From CBFDBF01 sp050291465 (GTDB lineage Bacteria; Pseudomonadota; Gammaproteobacteria; Chromatiales; Chromatiaceae): a stretch of DNA of 64,000 nt. Both the position numbers and the translations under genes were made by a program. Each line of letters starts with the position of its first letter. Within the stretch, counting starts at the first letter, position 1. This document shows positions 1-6,904 of the stretch, one piece after another. The DNA is taken from NCBI GenBank assembly GCA_050291465.1, contig JBNKJV010000009.1, positions 59,561 through 123,560 on the forward strand, read 5' to 3'. Below the pieces are notes generated by a model. It saw nothing but the letters and a program-made list of their open reading frames with translations, was not told the DNA's origin and ran no database searches.

Positions 1-327
1 GTCTTCATTGCGGCCGCCGGACTGGCGGCGCACCTGGCCGGCGCGGTCTCCGCCGCCACCCTGAAGCCGGTGATCGGTATCCCGCTGGATAACGGTCCGC
101 TGCAGGGCATGGATTCCCTTCTTTCCACGGTCCAGATGCCCGGTGGCATTCCGGTGGCCACCGTCGCCATCGGCAAGGCCGGTGCCAAGAATGCCGCCTA
201 TCTCGCAGCCCAGATCATGGCCCTTTCCGATCCGCAACTGGCGGAACGTATCCGCAAGGAGCGCCAGACCAATGCGGACGGAGTGGCGGCAAAGGATGCC
301 AAGCTTCAAACGGAGTTGGCGGGGTAA
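1..327 (+). CDS. purE: N5-carboxyaminoimidazole ribonucleotide mutase, C-terminal part (PurE)
   Basis: This is the 3' end of a gene cut by the left window edge; frame 1 is open from base 1 and stops at 325-327. The product converts N5-CAIR to CAIR in purine synthesis in the cytoplasm. The visible part reads like the second half of class I PurE: AAAGLAAHLAG, then KPVIGIP, a GMDSLLS-VQMPGG segment that belongs to the conserved core, and a GKAGAKNAAYLA helix. The usual downstream partner purK is absent; instead tsaC follows after 5 bases, which suggests that the two are co-transcribed. Confidence 0.95.
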   Translation, partial: VFIAAAGLAAHLAGAVSAATLKPVIGIPLDNGPLQGMDSLLSTVQMPGGIPVATVAIGKAGAKNAAYLAAQIMALSDPQLAERIRKERQTNADGVAAKDAKLQTELAG

Positions 328-332
328 CGAAG

Positions 333-914
333 GTGTGTGAGGACGGAAGTGTTTCACCACTTCCCCTCTGGCGGCTGCGTGAGGCCGCCCGTTGTTTTCA
401 TCAAGGCGGCATCCTCGCCTACCCCACGGAAGCGGTATACGGTCTGGGGTGCGATCCTCGCGACTGGTTCGCCGTGGAACGCATCCTGGCGCTCAAGAAA
501 CGCGCGGAAGAAAAAGGATTGATCCTTATTGCGGCGGACTTCGAACAGCTTCTGCCCTTTGTACAGCCCCTCCCCGACCACAAGATGCGGAACCCCCTGG
601 CGAGTTGGCCGGGCCCCTCCACCTGGCTGCTGCCCGCCGCGTCCGACCTGCCCCCCTGGCTTTGCGGCAGACACGCCACCATTGCGGTACGTGTCACGGC
701 GCATCCGATAGCGGCTGCCCTCTGCCGCGCGTGCGGTTCGCCGCTGATCTCCACCAGCGCCAATATAGAAGGCCAACCACCCGCTCGCAGCGCTCTGCAG
801 GTACGCACCCGGTTCGGCGACCGGATCGATTGCATCCTGCACGGTGACGTGGGGCAGCTATCCAGACCGACGGTTATCCGCGATGCCGCCAGCGGTGAGA
901 TTGTCCGTTATTGA
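333..914 (+). CDS. tsaC: Threonylcarbamoyl-AMP synthase, YrdC/Sua5 family (TsaC)
   Basis: Makes threonylcarbamoyl-AMP from threonine, bicarbonate and ATP, the first step of t6A37 modification of ANN-decoding tRNAs. The 193-residue protein has the short YrdC-only length typical of proteobacterial TsaC, without the Sua5 C-terminal domain. Visible family features are the N-terminal YPTEAVYGLGCDP segment, the KKRAEEKG basic stretch that binds substrate, the WPGPSTWLLPA strand and the STSAN motif near residue 144. The start is a GTG at 333, five bases after the purE stop and preceded by an AAGG-like ribosome site. The next ATG inside the frame is far downstream, so GTG is preferred. Confidence 0.93.
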   Translation: MCEDGSVSPLPLWRLREAARCFHQGGILAYPTEAVYGLGCDPRDWFAVERILALKKRAEEKGLILIAADFEQLLPFVQPLPDHKMRNPLASWPGPSTWLLPAASDLPPWLCGRHATIAVRVTAHPIAAALCRACGSPLISTSANIEGQPPARSALQVRTRFGDRIDCILHGDVGQLSRPTVIRDAASGEIVRY

Positions 915-1094
915 ATGTTGTGGAATCGCTGATCAAGTCCTTGTTGGCTTCCCCCGCCTTTGGCCTTAACATTGTTCGGACCGGGCAGTCCCCGGCCTGT
1001 CTCGCCGAAGTGGATTGATCGACCCACAGTCAGACAGTGCCATCACGCCTTCTATTCCAGGACACTACATCCAACCTACGGGTCAACTTTAAAT

Positions 1095-1664
1095 ATGGGA
1101 AATTTCACAAGCCCTCTTTGCGACGCCGCCCAGAGCCTGCTGCTGGTAATCGATATCCAGGAGCGACTAACCACCGCAATGTCTGCGCCGAGCCGGGAGG
1201 GGGTATTGAAAAACACCTCGCTTCTGCTCCAGGGCGCCTCCTTACTCCAGGTCCCGGTGGTAGGAACCGAGCAATATCCCAAAGGCCTGGGACCGACGGA
1301 GGGAGTGTTGCTGGAACAGATGCCGTCGACAGCCAAGCATTTTGAGAAAACCAGTTTTTCCTGCTGCAGCACGGCAGGGTTCTGCGAAACCGGGCTGGAC
1401 CCGGAACGAAAGCAGATAGTCATCGCCGGCATGGAGACCCATGTCTGCGTACTCCAGACAGCACTCGATTTGCAGCAACGCGGATATCAGGTGTTCGTGG
1501 TGGCGGACGCGGTCTGTTCCCGCTCCGAGGAGAACCGCAGTAACGCCCTGGCGCGGATGTACAAAAGCGATATCGTAATCACCAATACCGAATCGGTGCT
1601 GTTCGAGTGGCTCAGGGATGCGGGGCACGAACAGTTCCGGACCATCTCCCGAATGCTGCGTTGA
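1095..1664 (+). CDS. Isochorismatase-fold cysteine hydrolase
   Basis: The 189-residue protein belongs to the isochorismatase-like hydrolases (nicotinamidase and biuret-hydrolase relatives, YcaC-like). The expected Asp-Lys-Cys triad is visible as D20 in VIDIQERL, K85 in EKTSFSC and C118 in METHVCVLQ, and the cis-peptide GMETHVC segment is intact. The substrate cannot be read from sequence. The frame is open upstream to 960, but that N-terminal extension has no family likeness; ATG 1095 starts just before the first core strand and is chosen. It stands alone between tsaC and a long gene-free gap. Confidence 0.85.
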   Translation: MGNFTSPLCDAAQSLLLVIDIQERLTTAMSAPSREGVLKNTSLLLQGASLLQVPVVGTEQYPKGLGPTEGVLLEQMPSTAKHFEKTSFSCCSTAGFCETGLDPERKQIVIAGMETHVCVLQTALDLQQRGYQVFVVADAVCSRSEENRSNALARMYKSDIVITNTESVLFEWLRDAGHEQFRTISRMLR

Positions 1665-1700
1665 CCCGCGCACTGTAGGGCCGGCTGCCCACCGGAACGT

Positions 1701-1721
1701 TTCACCGCGGAGAACGCAGAG
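1701..1721 (+). repeat. Dispersed repeat, copy A (accgcggagaacgcagag type)
   Basis: This 21-base stretch reads ttcaccgcggagaacgcag followed by ag. It matches the reverse complement of 57887-57907 at 19 of 21 positions, and resembles the CTCTGCG words at 34397-34425. Such accacagag/ctctgcg words are frequent intergenic repeats in related genomes (general knowledge; not searched here). Confidence 0.6.
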
Positions 1722-1847
1722 CTAAATTTGTCACGTAGCTACGCAACGTGGCCTACTACTAAACCCTGGTTCCTCGTCCCTTGGCCCTGGATAGGTAGGG
1801 CAAGGCCCCACCCTGCCGCTGACAACTGATGTACCCATCCTGCGCAT

Positions 1848-1880
1848 AAAAAAAAGGCCCGCCTGGGGAGTAAGCGGACC
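1848..1880 (-). terminator. Intrinsic terminator of the candidate small RNA
   Basis: On the minus strand GGTCCGC (1874-1880) pairs with GCGGGCC (1856-1862) across an 11-base loop, with one G-U pair, and is followed directly by eight T (1848-1855). It faces away from slyX and towards the hydrolase gene, so it does not end either neighbour's transcript. Confidence 0.75.
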
Positions 1881-1957
1881 TAAGCGCCTTCATTTAGCGC
1901 AGGAGGAGGATCAAACCACGGACCCCGGGCACCGCCGGGGTATAATTCCCGTGTTTA
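1848..1957 (-). ncRNA. Candidate small RNA with intrinsic terminator, about 110 nt
   Basis: Reading the minus strand, a promoter-like element (1964-1990) is followed after a few bases by a structured, non-coding stretch that ends in a classic intrinsic terminator. In transcript order it holds a hairpin with 7-bp arms ACCCCGG/CCGGGGT (1922-1941), a stretch that looks unpaired and contains UCCUCCUCCU (1901-1910), a weak GCGC/GCGC stem (1884-1900), and the terminator (1856-1880) with eight U. The CU-rich stretch is complementary to Shine-Dalgarno sequences, a common seed type for antisense regulators. No open frame on this strand explains the terminator. The transcript start (about 1957) is inferred from the promoter. 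Not matched to any known family by eye. Confidence 0.5.
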
Positions 1958-1963
1958 CACTAC

Positions 1964-1990
1964 TATTCGGCTAAAAGGCCGAAAACTTTA
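1964..1990 (-). promoter_or_regulatory. Sigma-28 (FliA)-like promoter, minus strand
   Basis: The minus strand shows TAAAGTTT (1983-1990), 11 bases, then GCCGAATA (1964-1971). The enterobacterial sigma-28 consensus is TAAAGTTT-N11-GCCGATAA, so the -35 matches 8 of 8, the spacing is exact and the -10 matches 6 of 8. A caution: the same bases form inverted repeats (TTCGGC/GCCGAA, and GGCTAAA/TTTAGCC), so the match could instead be part of an RNA or operator structure. No flagellar gene lies in the window. Confidence 0.45.
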
Positions 1991-2045
1991 GCCATTATTT
2001 TGACTAAACAAAAAATCTTGACGACTAACAGCGGGCGGATAGGGT

Positions 2046-2252
2046 ATGGAAGAGGAAAAGATTATCGATATTCAGAGCCGCCTGGCGTTCCAGGAAGACA
2101 CCCTGCAGGAATTGAATGCGACCATCGCCCGTCAACAGCAGGAAATCAGGGATCTGAAAAAGGAGGTCGATAACCTAAAAGAAGGCCTGAGAGGTATAGC
2201 AGCGGCTATCCCGGGCAACAAGGAGGAGGATCCCCTGCCTCCGCATTACTGA
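2046..2252 (+). CDS. slyX: SlyX family protein
   Basis: A 68-residue, almost wholly coiled-coil protein. The family is recognised by the RLAFQEDTLQELN segment, the long heptad-like helix to about residue 50 and the conserved C-terminal PLPPHY tail. SlyX is widespread in gammaproteobacteria; its molecular role is unknown. ATG 2046 follows an AGGG just upstream. It converges with mlaC, with a 9-bp hairpin between the two stop codons. Confidence 0.93.
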   Translation: MEEEKIIDIQSRLAFQEDTLQELNATIARQQQEIRDLKKEVDNLKEGLRGIAAAIPGNKEEDPLPPHY

Positions 2253-2263
2253 ATTTTGTTTTC

Positions 2264-2288
2264 GGCAGCTGCTTCTCCCGCAGCTGCC
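2264..2288. terminator. Inverted repeat between convergent slyX and mlaC
   Basis: GGCAGCTGC (2264-2272) and GCAGCTGCC (2280-2288) form a perfect 9-bp stem with a 7-base loop between the two convergent stop codons. Neither side has a T-run after the stem in the direction of transcription, so it is a terminator-like hairpin rather than a canonical intrinsic terminator. Confidence 0.5.
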
Positions 2289-2292
2289 TGAG

Positions 2293-2973
2293 TTACCCCG
2301 CGCTGGCCGGATCCTCATCCAGCACCGCCGTTTCCACGCGCTTGCTGTTTTTGGTTTTCAGGGTTTCTATAAGGCCGTCCATACCGTGGATGCGGATCTC
2401 CTGCTGGAATTTGGTCCGATAGGTGGTTACCAGACTGACGTTTTCGATCTTGACGTTGTAGACCTTCCAGCCTCCTGATTTACTGCGATACATCCGGTAA
2501 TCGACCGAAACGGGCTGCGCTCCCGGGCGCAATATCTGGGTACGTACAAAGACCTCACCGTCCCTGCTCCCCGGCTTTACCGGCAGATGGCGAATCTCCC
2601 ACTCCTTGATTTCACGAAAAGCCGTGGCATAGGTGCGAACCAGAAGCAATTTGAACTGCTCTACGAACTCCTTTTTTTGCGCGGGCTGAGCGCGCCGCCA
2701 ATGTTTCCCCAGAGCCAGGCTGGAAACACGGCCGAAATCGATATAAGGGACCAAAAGCTCGTCGGCGAGCTGATAGACATAACCCGGATCATTCTGCAGC
2801 CGCTCCCGATCTCTCTTCAGGATATCCTGAAGCTGATCGGATATATCCTGGATTATCGCCTGGGGTTCCTCAAGCTGTTCCGCACCAACCGCTTCAGGTG
2901 CTGTAAGCACAAGACCGAACCACCCGCAAAGGGCTGTGAATAAAAAGACTCTGGAGTTGACCTGGGCAGACAT
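2293..2973 (-). CDS. MlaC/Ttg2D family periplasmic phospholipid-binding protein
   Basis: A 226-residue secreted protein with a hydrophobic N-terminal signal (about residues 8-30, ending near AVGA). The mature part follows the MlaC family: a VPYIDFGRVSSLALGKHWR region, FVEQFKLLLVRTYATAF, and YRMYRSKSGGWKVYNVKIENVSLV near residue 180. MlaC ferries phospholipids between the outer-membrane MlaA complex and the inner-membrane MlaFEDB transporter. Here it stands alone, without mlaFEDB, MlaA or the STAS protein MlaB, so it may act with a transporter encoded elsewhere or be a paralogue. Starts at ATG 2973. Confidence 0.87.
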   Translation of the reverse strand: MSAQVNSRVFLFTALCGWFGLVLTAPEAVGAEQLEEPQAIIQDISDQLQDILKRDRERLQNDPGYVYQLADELLVPYIDFGRVSSLALGKHWRRAQPAQKKEFVEQFKLLLVRTYATAFREIKEWEIRHLPVKPGSRDGEVFVRTQILRPGAQPVSVDYRMYRSKSGGWKVYNVKIENVSLVTTYRTKFQQEIRIHGMDGLIETLKTKNSKRVETAVLDEDPASAG

Positions 2974-3037
2974 AATTAAATTCCTTTTCGCTTCATAAAA
3001 TACCGCCTTCTATGTAGCGTTCACCGGAGACAATGCT

Positions 3038-3412
3038 TTAGGCACCGGAAGGAAGAATATGTTCTCCCGCCTGCTCGTGAATCCAGTCCCGAATCCAGTG
3101 AACCGCGCGGGATCCCGCAAAGCGCCCAAGCTCCTCACCTTTAAGGAAGAGTATAACAGTCGGAAACCCCCGCAGACGATAATGGCCGGCGAGACGCATA
3201 TTGTCGTCCACCTCAACCTTGGCCAGAAGCAGTTTTCCCCGGTATTCCTCCACAACCCGCTCCAGGGCGGGGGCCAGGGCGATGCAGGGTGCACACCACT
3301 CCGCCCAGAAATCGACCAGGATCAACTGCTCCCTTGAAGCCTCAAGCACCTGCGCTTGAAAGCCCGCCTCATCCACATTAAATATGAAAGGAGAGTGGCT
3401 CTTCACAACCAT
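3038..3412 (-). CDS. Thioredoxin family protein
   Basis: A 124-residue single-domain thioredoxin. The active site is WAEWCAPC with C40 and C43 (WCAPC, where classical TrxA has WCGPC). The cis-proline is present in RGFPTVILF and the C-terminal helix carries IRDWIHEQ. No signal peptide is seen, so it is probably cytoplasmic. The N-terminus (about 20 residues) is a little longer than in TrxA. The CAPC centre is also common in TrxA orthologues and in thioredoxin domains of CnoX-like chaperones, but the TPR part of CnoX is missing. It is followed at a distance of 64 bases by mlaC on the same strand. Confidence 0.88.
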   Translation of the reverse strand: MVVKSHSPFIFNVDEAGFQAQVLEASREQLILVDFWAEWCAPCIALAPALERVVEEYRGKLLLAKVEVDDNMRLAGHYRLRGFPTVILFLKGEELGRFAGSRAVHWIRDWIHEQAGEHILPSGA

Positions 3413-3677
3413 GCCCAGGCAGCAGATTCAGACATTCTTTTTATTCCCATAGCAGCGGTTTCCGCCAAGCAGGGGGGCAATCCTACGCCATGCCTGTCCC
3501 CGAGAAAACCGGGAAATTTCTGAACCTGTCCCGACCAACAACCTTTGGGAGTTTTGCCCCTACCTTCTCTTGAGGTATGTTATGTTAATCCCAAGGGGCT
3601 GCCGTTGAGGCGGTTTACAGACCCAGCGGCCGGCATTTGTCGCCCGTTGACCAAACGGTTGTCCGGAGACTACCCAG

Positions 3678-4691
3678 ATGCAAGAAAAAAGCACCCAATC
3701 CGCTCCTTTTCCCTTCACTCGCATGCGCCGCATGCGCAGGGATGAGTTTTCCCGCCGCCTGATGCGGGAGACCGAAATTACGCCGGCGGATTTCATCTAT
3801 CCGGTGTTTGTGCTGGAGGGATCCGGCATCCGGGAAAATGTCGAATCCATGCCGGGTATCGAGCGCCTCAGCATCGATCTGTTGATTGCGGAGGCGCGGG
3901 AGGCTCATGCCCTTGGGATCCCGGCCATGGCCCTATTCCCGGTTACCCCGCCGGAGGCGAAAACCGAAGATGCCCGGGAGGCGTTCAATCCCGACGGCCT
4001 GGCCCAGCGCGCCGTCCGCGCACTGAAGGAAGCGCTACCGGATATGGGAATCATCACCGATGTGGCCCTGGACCCCTTTACTACCCATGGCCAGGACGGG
4101 CTCATCGACGATGGCGGCTACGTCATGAACGATGAAACCGTGGCGGTGCTGGTTAAACAGGCCCTGTCCCACGCCGCGGCCGGGGCGGATATCGTGGCGC
4201 CTTCGGATATGATGGATGGTCGCATCGGTGCCGTTCGCGAGGCCCTGGAGGGGGATGGCCACATCCATACCCGCATCCTGGCCTACTCAGCCAAGTACGC
4301 CTCCAGTTTCTACGGCCCTTTCCGCGACGCCGTGGGTTCCGCCGCCAACCTCGGGGCGGGCAATAAATATACCTACCAGATGGACCCGGCCAATTCGGAC
4401 GAATCCCTGCGGGAAGTGGCATTGGACCTTACCGAAGGGGCGGACATGGTGATGGTCAAGCCGGGTCTGCCCTACCTGGATATCGTGCGTCGGGTGAAGG
4501 ACGAATTCAGCGTCCCCACCTTCGTTTACCAGGTGAGCGGCGAGTACGCCATGCTGATGGCGGCGGCGCAAAACGGCTGGCTGGAGGAAAGGGCGGTGGC
4601 GATGGAATCGCTGGTCTGTATCAAACGCGCCGGCGCGGACGGCATACTTACTTACTTCGCAAAGAAAGCGGCCCGGTGGCTTAATGATTGA
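3678..4691 (+). CDS. hemB: Delta-aminolevulinic acid dehydratase (porphobilinogen synthase)
   Basis: Condenses two 5-aminolevulinate molecules to porphobilinogen, the second committed step of tetrapyrrole synthesis. The 337-residue length is normal. The two active-site lysines are visible in YSAKYASSFYGPFRDA and in MVKPGLPYLDIV (the Schiff-base lysine), and the DVALDPFTTHGQDG segment is conserved. In that segment the residues where zinc-dependent enzymes carry three cysteines are DPFTTHGQDG, pointing to a magnesium-type enzyme. ATG 3678 follows a GGAG. aroE follows after 34 bases. The other hem genes of the window are about 12 kb away on the other strand. Confidence 0.96.
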   Translation: MQEKSTQSAPFPFTRMRRMRRDEFSRRLMRETEITPADFIYPVFVLEGSGIRENVESMPGIERLSIDLLIAEAREAHALGIPAMALFPVTPPEAKTEDAREAFNPDGLAQRAVRALKEALPDMGIITDVALDPFTTHGQDGLIDDGGYVMNDETVAVLVKQALSHAAAGADIVAPSDMMDGRIGAVREALEGDGHIHTRILAYSAKYASSFYGPFRDAVGSAANLGAGNKYTYQMDPANSDESLREVALDLTEGADMVMVKPGLPYLDIVRRVKDEFSVPTFVYQVSGEYAMLMAAAQNGWLEERAVAMESLVCIKRAGADGILTYFAKKAARWLND

Positions 4692-4725
4692 TTTTTCCCG
4701 CAGGGACGCGGAGGTATGAAAGACC

Positions 4726-5541
4726 ATGACAGACAGTTACGCCGTCATCGGCAACCCCATCGAGCACAGCAGATCTCCTGAGATTCATGCCGCTTTCGCC
4801 CAACAGACCGGCCAGGATATGGAATACGGCCGTATTCTCGGCAACGACTTTGAGCGGGATGTCCGCGGATTTTTCGCCCGCGGAGGTCTGGGGCTGAACG
4901 TCACGGTTCCTTTCAAGGAGGAGGCGTGGCGGCTCTCTGATCAACGCAGTGACCGGGCGGAGACCGCGGGGGCGGTCAATACCCTCATCCCCCTGCCGGG
5001 GGATCGGTTGCTGGGAGACAACACGGACGGTATTGGGCTGGTAAGGGATCTCACCATAAATCACGGCTGTCACCTGGAAGGATGCGAAATCCTGTTGCTC
5101 GGCGCCGGCGGCGCCTCCCGCGGTGTCCTGCGCCCGCTGCTGGAAGCAAAACCGAAACGCCTGCTTATCGCCAATCGCACCCCCGCCAAAGCAGTGGATC
5201 TCGCTGCCTCGGTTACCGATCTGGGATGCGTTGAGGGCTGTGGTCTTGACGCTTTGGCGGATCAGAAATTCGACCTAATCATCAACGGCACCTCGGCCGG
5301 GCTGGAAGGGGACGTGCCGCTCCTTCCCAACGAAATTCTGAAGATCGGCGGATGGACCTACGACATGATGTATGGCGATCTCCCCACGGCCTTTGTCTGC
5401 TGGGGACAGGGTCAGGGGGCGTCGAAAGCGATGGACGGCCTCGGCATGCTGGTGGAACAGGCCGCTGAATCGTTCTTTCTCTGGCGCGGCATCCGTCCCC
5501 AAACCGGCCCGGTAATCGATCTGCTGCGAGGAAGCTGTTGA
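4726..5541 (+). CDS. aroE: Shikimate dehydrogenase (NADP+)
   Basis: Reduces 3-dehydroshikimate to shikimate in the chorismate pathway. The 271-residue protein shows the shikimate-binding start (YAVIGNPIEHSRSPEIH), the catalytic lysine in LNVTVPFKEEAW, the DNTDGIGLVRDL segment, and the dinucleotide-binding LLLGAGGASRGVL followed by IANRTPAKA, whose NRT motif recognises the NADP phosphate. ATG 4726 lies 34 bases after hemB with a GGAGG-containing leader, so the two are probably one transcript. Confidence 0.96.
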   Translation: MTDSYAVIGNPIEHSRSPEIHAAFAQQTGQDMEYGRILGNDFERDVRGFFARGGLGLNVTVPFKEEAWRLSDQRSDRAETAGAVNTLIPLPGDRLLGDNTDGIGLVRDLTINHGCHLEGCEILLLGAGGASRGVLRPLLEAKPKRLLIANRTPAKAVDLAASVTDLGCVEGCGLDALADQKFDLIINGTSAGLEGDVPLLPNEILKIGGWTYDMMYGDLPTAFVCWGQGQGASKAMDGLGMLVEQAAESFFLWRGIRPQTGPVIDLLRGSC

Positions 5542-5694
5542 GGCCTTTTACCGAAACATGCGGCCAGTGGGCCGTGCCTGGAAATCATCACCGCTGGGTC
5601 ACAAACCCCCCTCATCAGCGACTTACTCAGAGCCTCCTTAAGTTCTAAACTCAAGGTATACCCATTACTCCCCAAAGAAGCCCGTTTGCGAGAA

Positions 5695-6888
5695 ATGGAA
5701 ATACAGGTGGTTTACAACACCCTGGCCGATAGCAGGGTCTCTGCGCAGAGGCTGGCCGACGATCTCGCTTCCCGTCTCCGCGGTGCCCCCGATTACCTGG
5801 TTCTCTATCTGACCGAAGGCTACGACGCCGAACTGTTCCTGGAAACCCTGGCCACACGCTTCCCGCAGGCCGCTATCCAGGGAGGAACCTCCTGTCTGGG
5901 CGTCATGACCGCTGACGGTTTTCACAGCGAAGACGGTCGCGGCGCAGGGATTCTGGCCATCCATGATCCGCAAGGAGCCTACGGTGTCGGGGCCGAGGCC
6001 ATGGATCACGATCCTCAGGTGGCGGCCAGTACCGCGGTCCTGAACGCCCTGCAGCAGGCAAACCGTCCGGGAGAGGTGCCGGAACTGGTCTGGCTGGTAG
6101 GCCCACCCGGCCGGGAGGAGTCCATACTCCAGGGGATCGCCGAGGTGCTCGGCCCCAACGTCCCGGTTGCCGGCGGCAGTGTCGCGGACAACCAGGTTGC
6201 GGGCCGCTGGAGCCAGATGGCGGGCACCCGGGTGTTCGAAGACGCCGTTACGGTGGCGGTGCTGTTTCCCTCCACTTCCATCACTTACGCCTTTCACAGC
6301 GGCTATTCACCCACCGATACCAGAGGCAGGATCACCAAGGCCAGCGGTCGAACCATCCTGGAGATCGACGGCAAACCCGCCGCCGAGGTCTACAATCGAT
6401 GGACCGGGGGCGTCATCGAAGCCGCCCTCACTACCGGGGGCAAGATTCTCGGTGACACCACCCTGTTCCCCCTGGGACGCCAGGTCGGTGAAGTGGAGCA
6501 ATTGCCCTTCTTCCGCCTCTCTCACCCGGAAGGCGTAACCCCCGAAAAGGGGCTCACCCTGTTCAGCGATGTGCAAGAGGGCGAGGAACTGGTGTTGATG
6601 ACCGGCAACACCGAAACCCTGTTGTCACGTGCGGGACGGGTTGCCGGCGCCGCGCTGAAGGCCGGCGAATGGTCGCAGAATGATATCGCGGGAGCACTGG
6701 TAATCTACTGTGCCGGTTGCATGCTTACGGTTGTTCCTGAGATGCATCAGGTAGCAGAGGGGCTGCGGAACGCTCTGCGGGATGCACCGTTTCTAGGCAC
6801 CTTTACTTTCGGCGAACAGGGCTGCTTCAAGGAGGGAAGTAACTACCACGGAAATCTGATGATCTCCGTAGTGCTTTTCCACTGTTAG
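5695..6888 (+). CDS. FIST N/C domain signal-sensing protein
   Basis: A 397-residue soluble protein with the two-part FIST architecture: an N-terminal domain with IQGGTSCLGVMT and PGREESILQGIAEVLGPNVPVAGGSVADN, and a C-terminal domain ending in FLGTFTFGEQGCFKEGSNYHGN. FIST domains are found linked to histidine kinases and chemotaxis or GGDEF proteins and are thought to bind small ligands. A TTG at 5686 would add three residues; ATG 5695 is the better start and has GAGAA just upstream. A histidine kinase gene starts 16 bases after the stop, so the two form a likely sensor pair. Confidence 0.88.
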   Translation: MEIQVVYNTLADSRVSAQRLADDLASRLRGAPDYLVLYLTEGYDAELFLETLATRFPQAAIQGGTSCLGVMTADGFHSEDGRGAGILAIHDPQGAYGVGAEAMDHDPQVAASTAVLNALQQANRPGEVPELVWLVGPPGREESILQGIAEVLGPNVPVAGGSVADNQVAGRWSQMAGTRVFEDAVTVAVLFPSTSITYAFHSGYSPTDTRGRITKASGRTILEIDGKPAAEVYNRWTGGVIEAALTTGGKILGDTTLFPLGRQVGEVEQLPFFRLSHPEGVTPEKGLTLFSDVQEGEELVLMTGNTETLLSRAGRVAGAALKAGEWSQNDIAGALVIYCAGCMLTVVPEMHQVAEGLRNALRDAPFLGTFTFGEQGCFKEGSNYHGNLMISVVLFHC

Positions 6889-6904
6889 CGAGGCCGGCGA
6901 CGCC

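Larger units (their letters stand above)
1665..2045. other. Gene-free gap holding a repeat and a candidate small RNA
   Basis: No protein-coding frame is convincing in these 381 bases. The left part carries a 21-base dispersed repeat (1701-1721) and a GC-rich partial palindrome (about 1796-1816). The right part carries, on the minus strand, a promoter-like element, several inverted repeats and a strong intrinsic terminator, annotated separately as a candidate small RNA. On the plus strand TTGACT (2000-2005) and TTGACG (2018-2023) are possible -35 elements for slyX, but neither has a good -10. Confidence 0.6.

Noticed and set aside
960..1094. Upstream extension of the hydrolase frame (start at 960)
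   Set aside because: The extra 45 codons resemble no family; ATG 1095 starts just before the first core strand.
3413..3677. Riboswitch or strong promoter before hemB
   Set aside because: The 265 bases show only weak promoter-like words (for example TTGCCC with TGTTAT) and no conserved riboswitch core.
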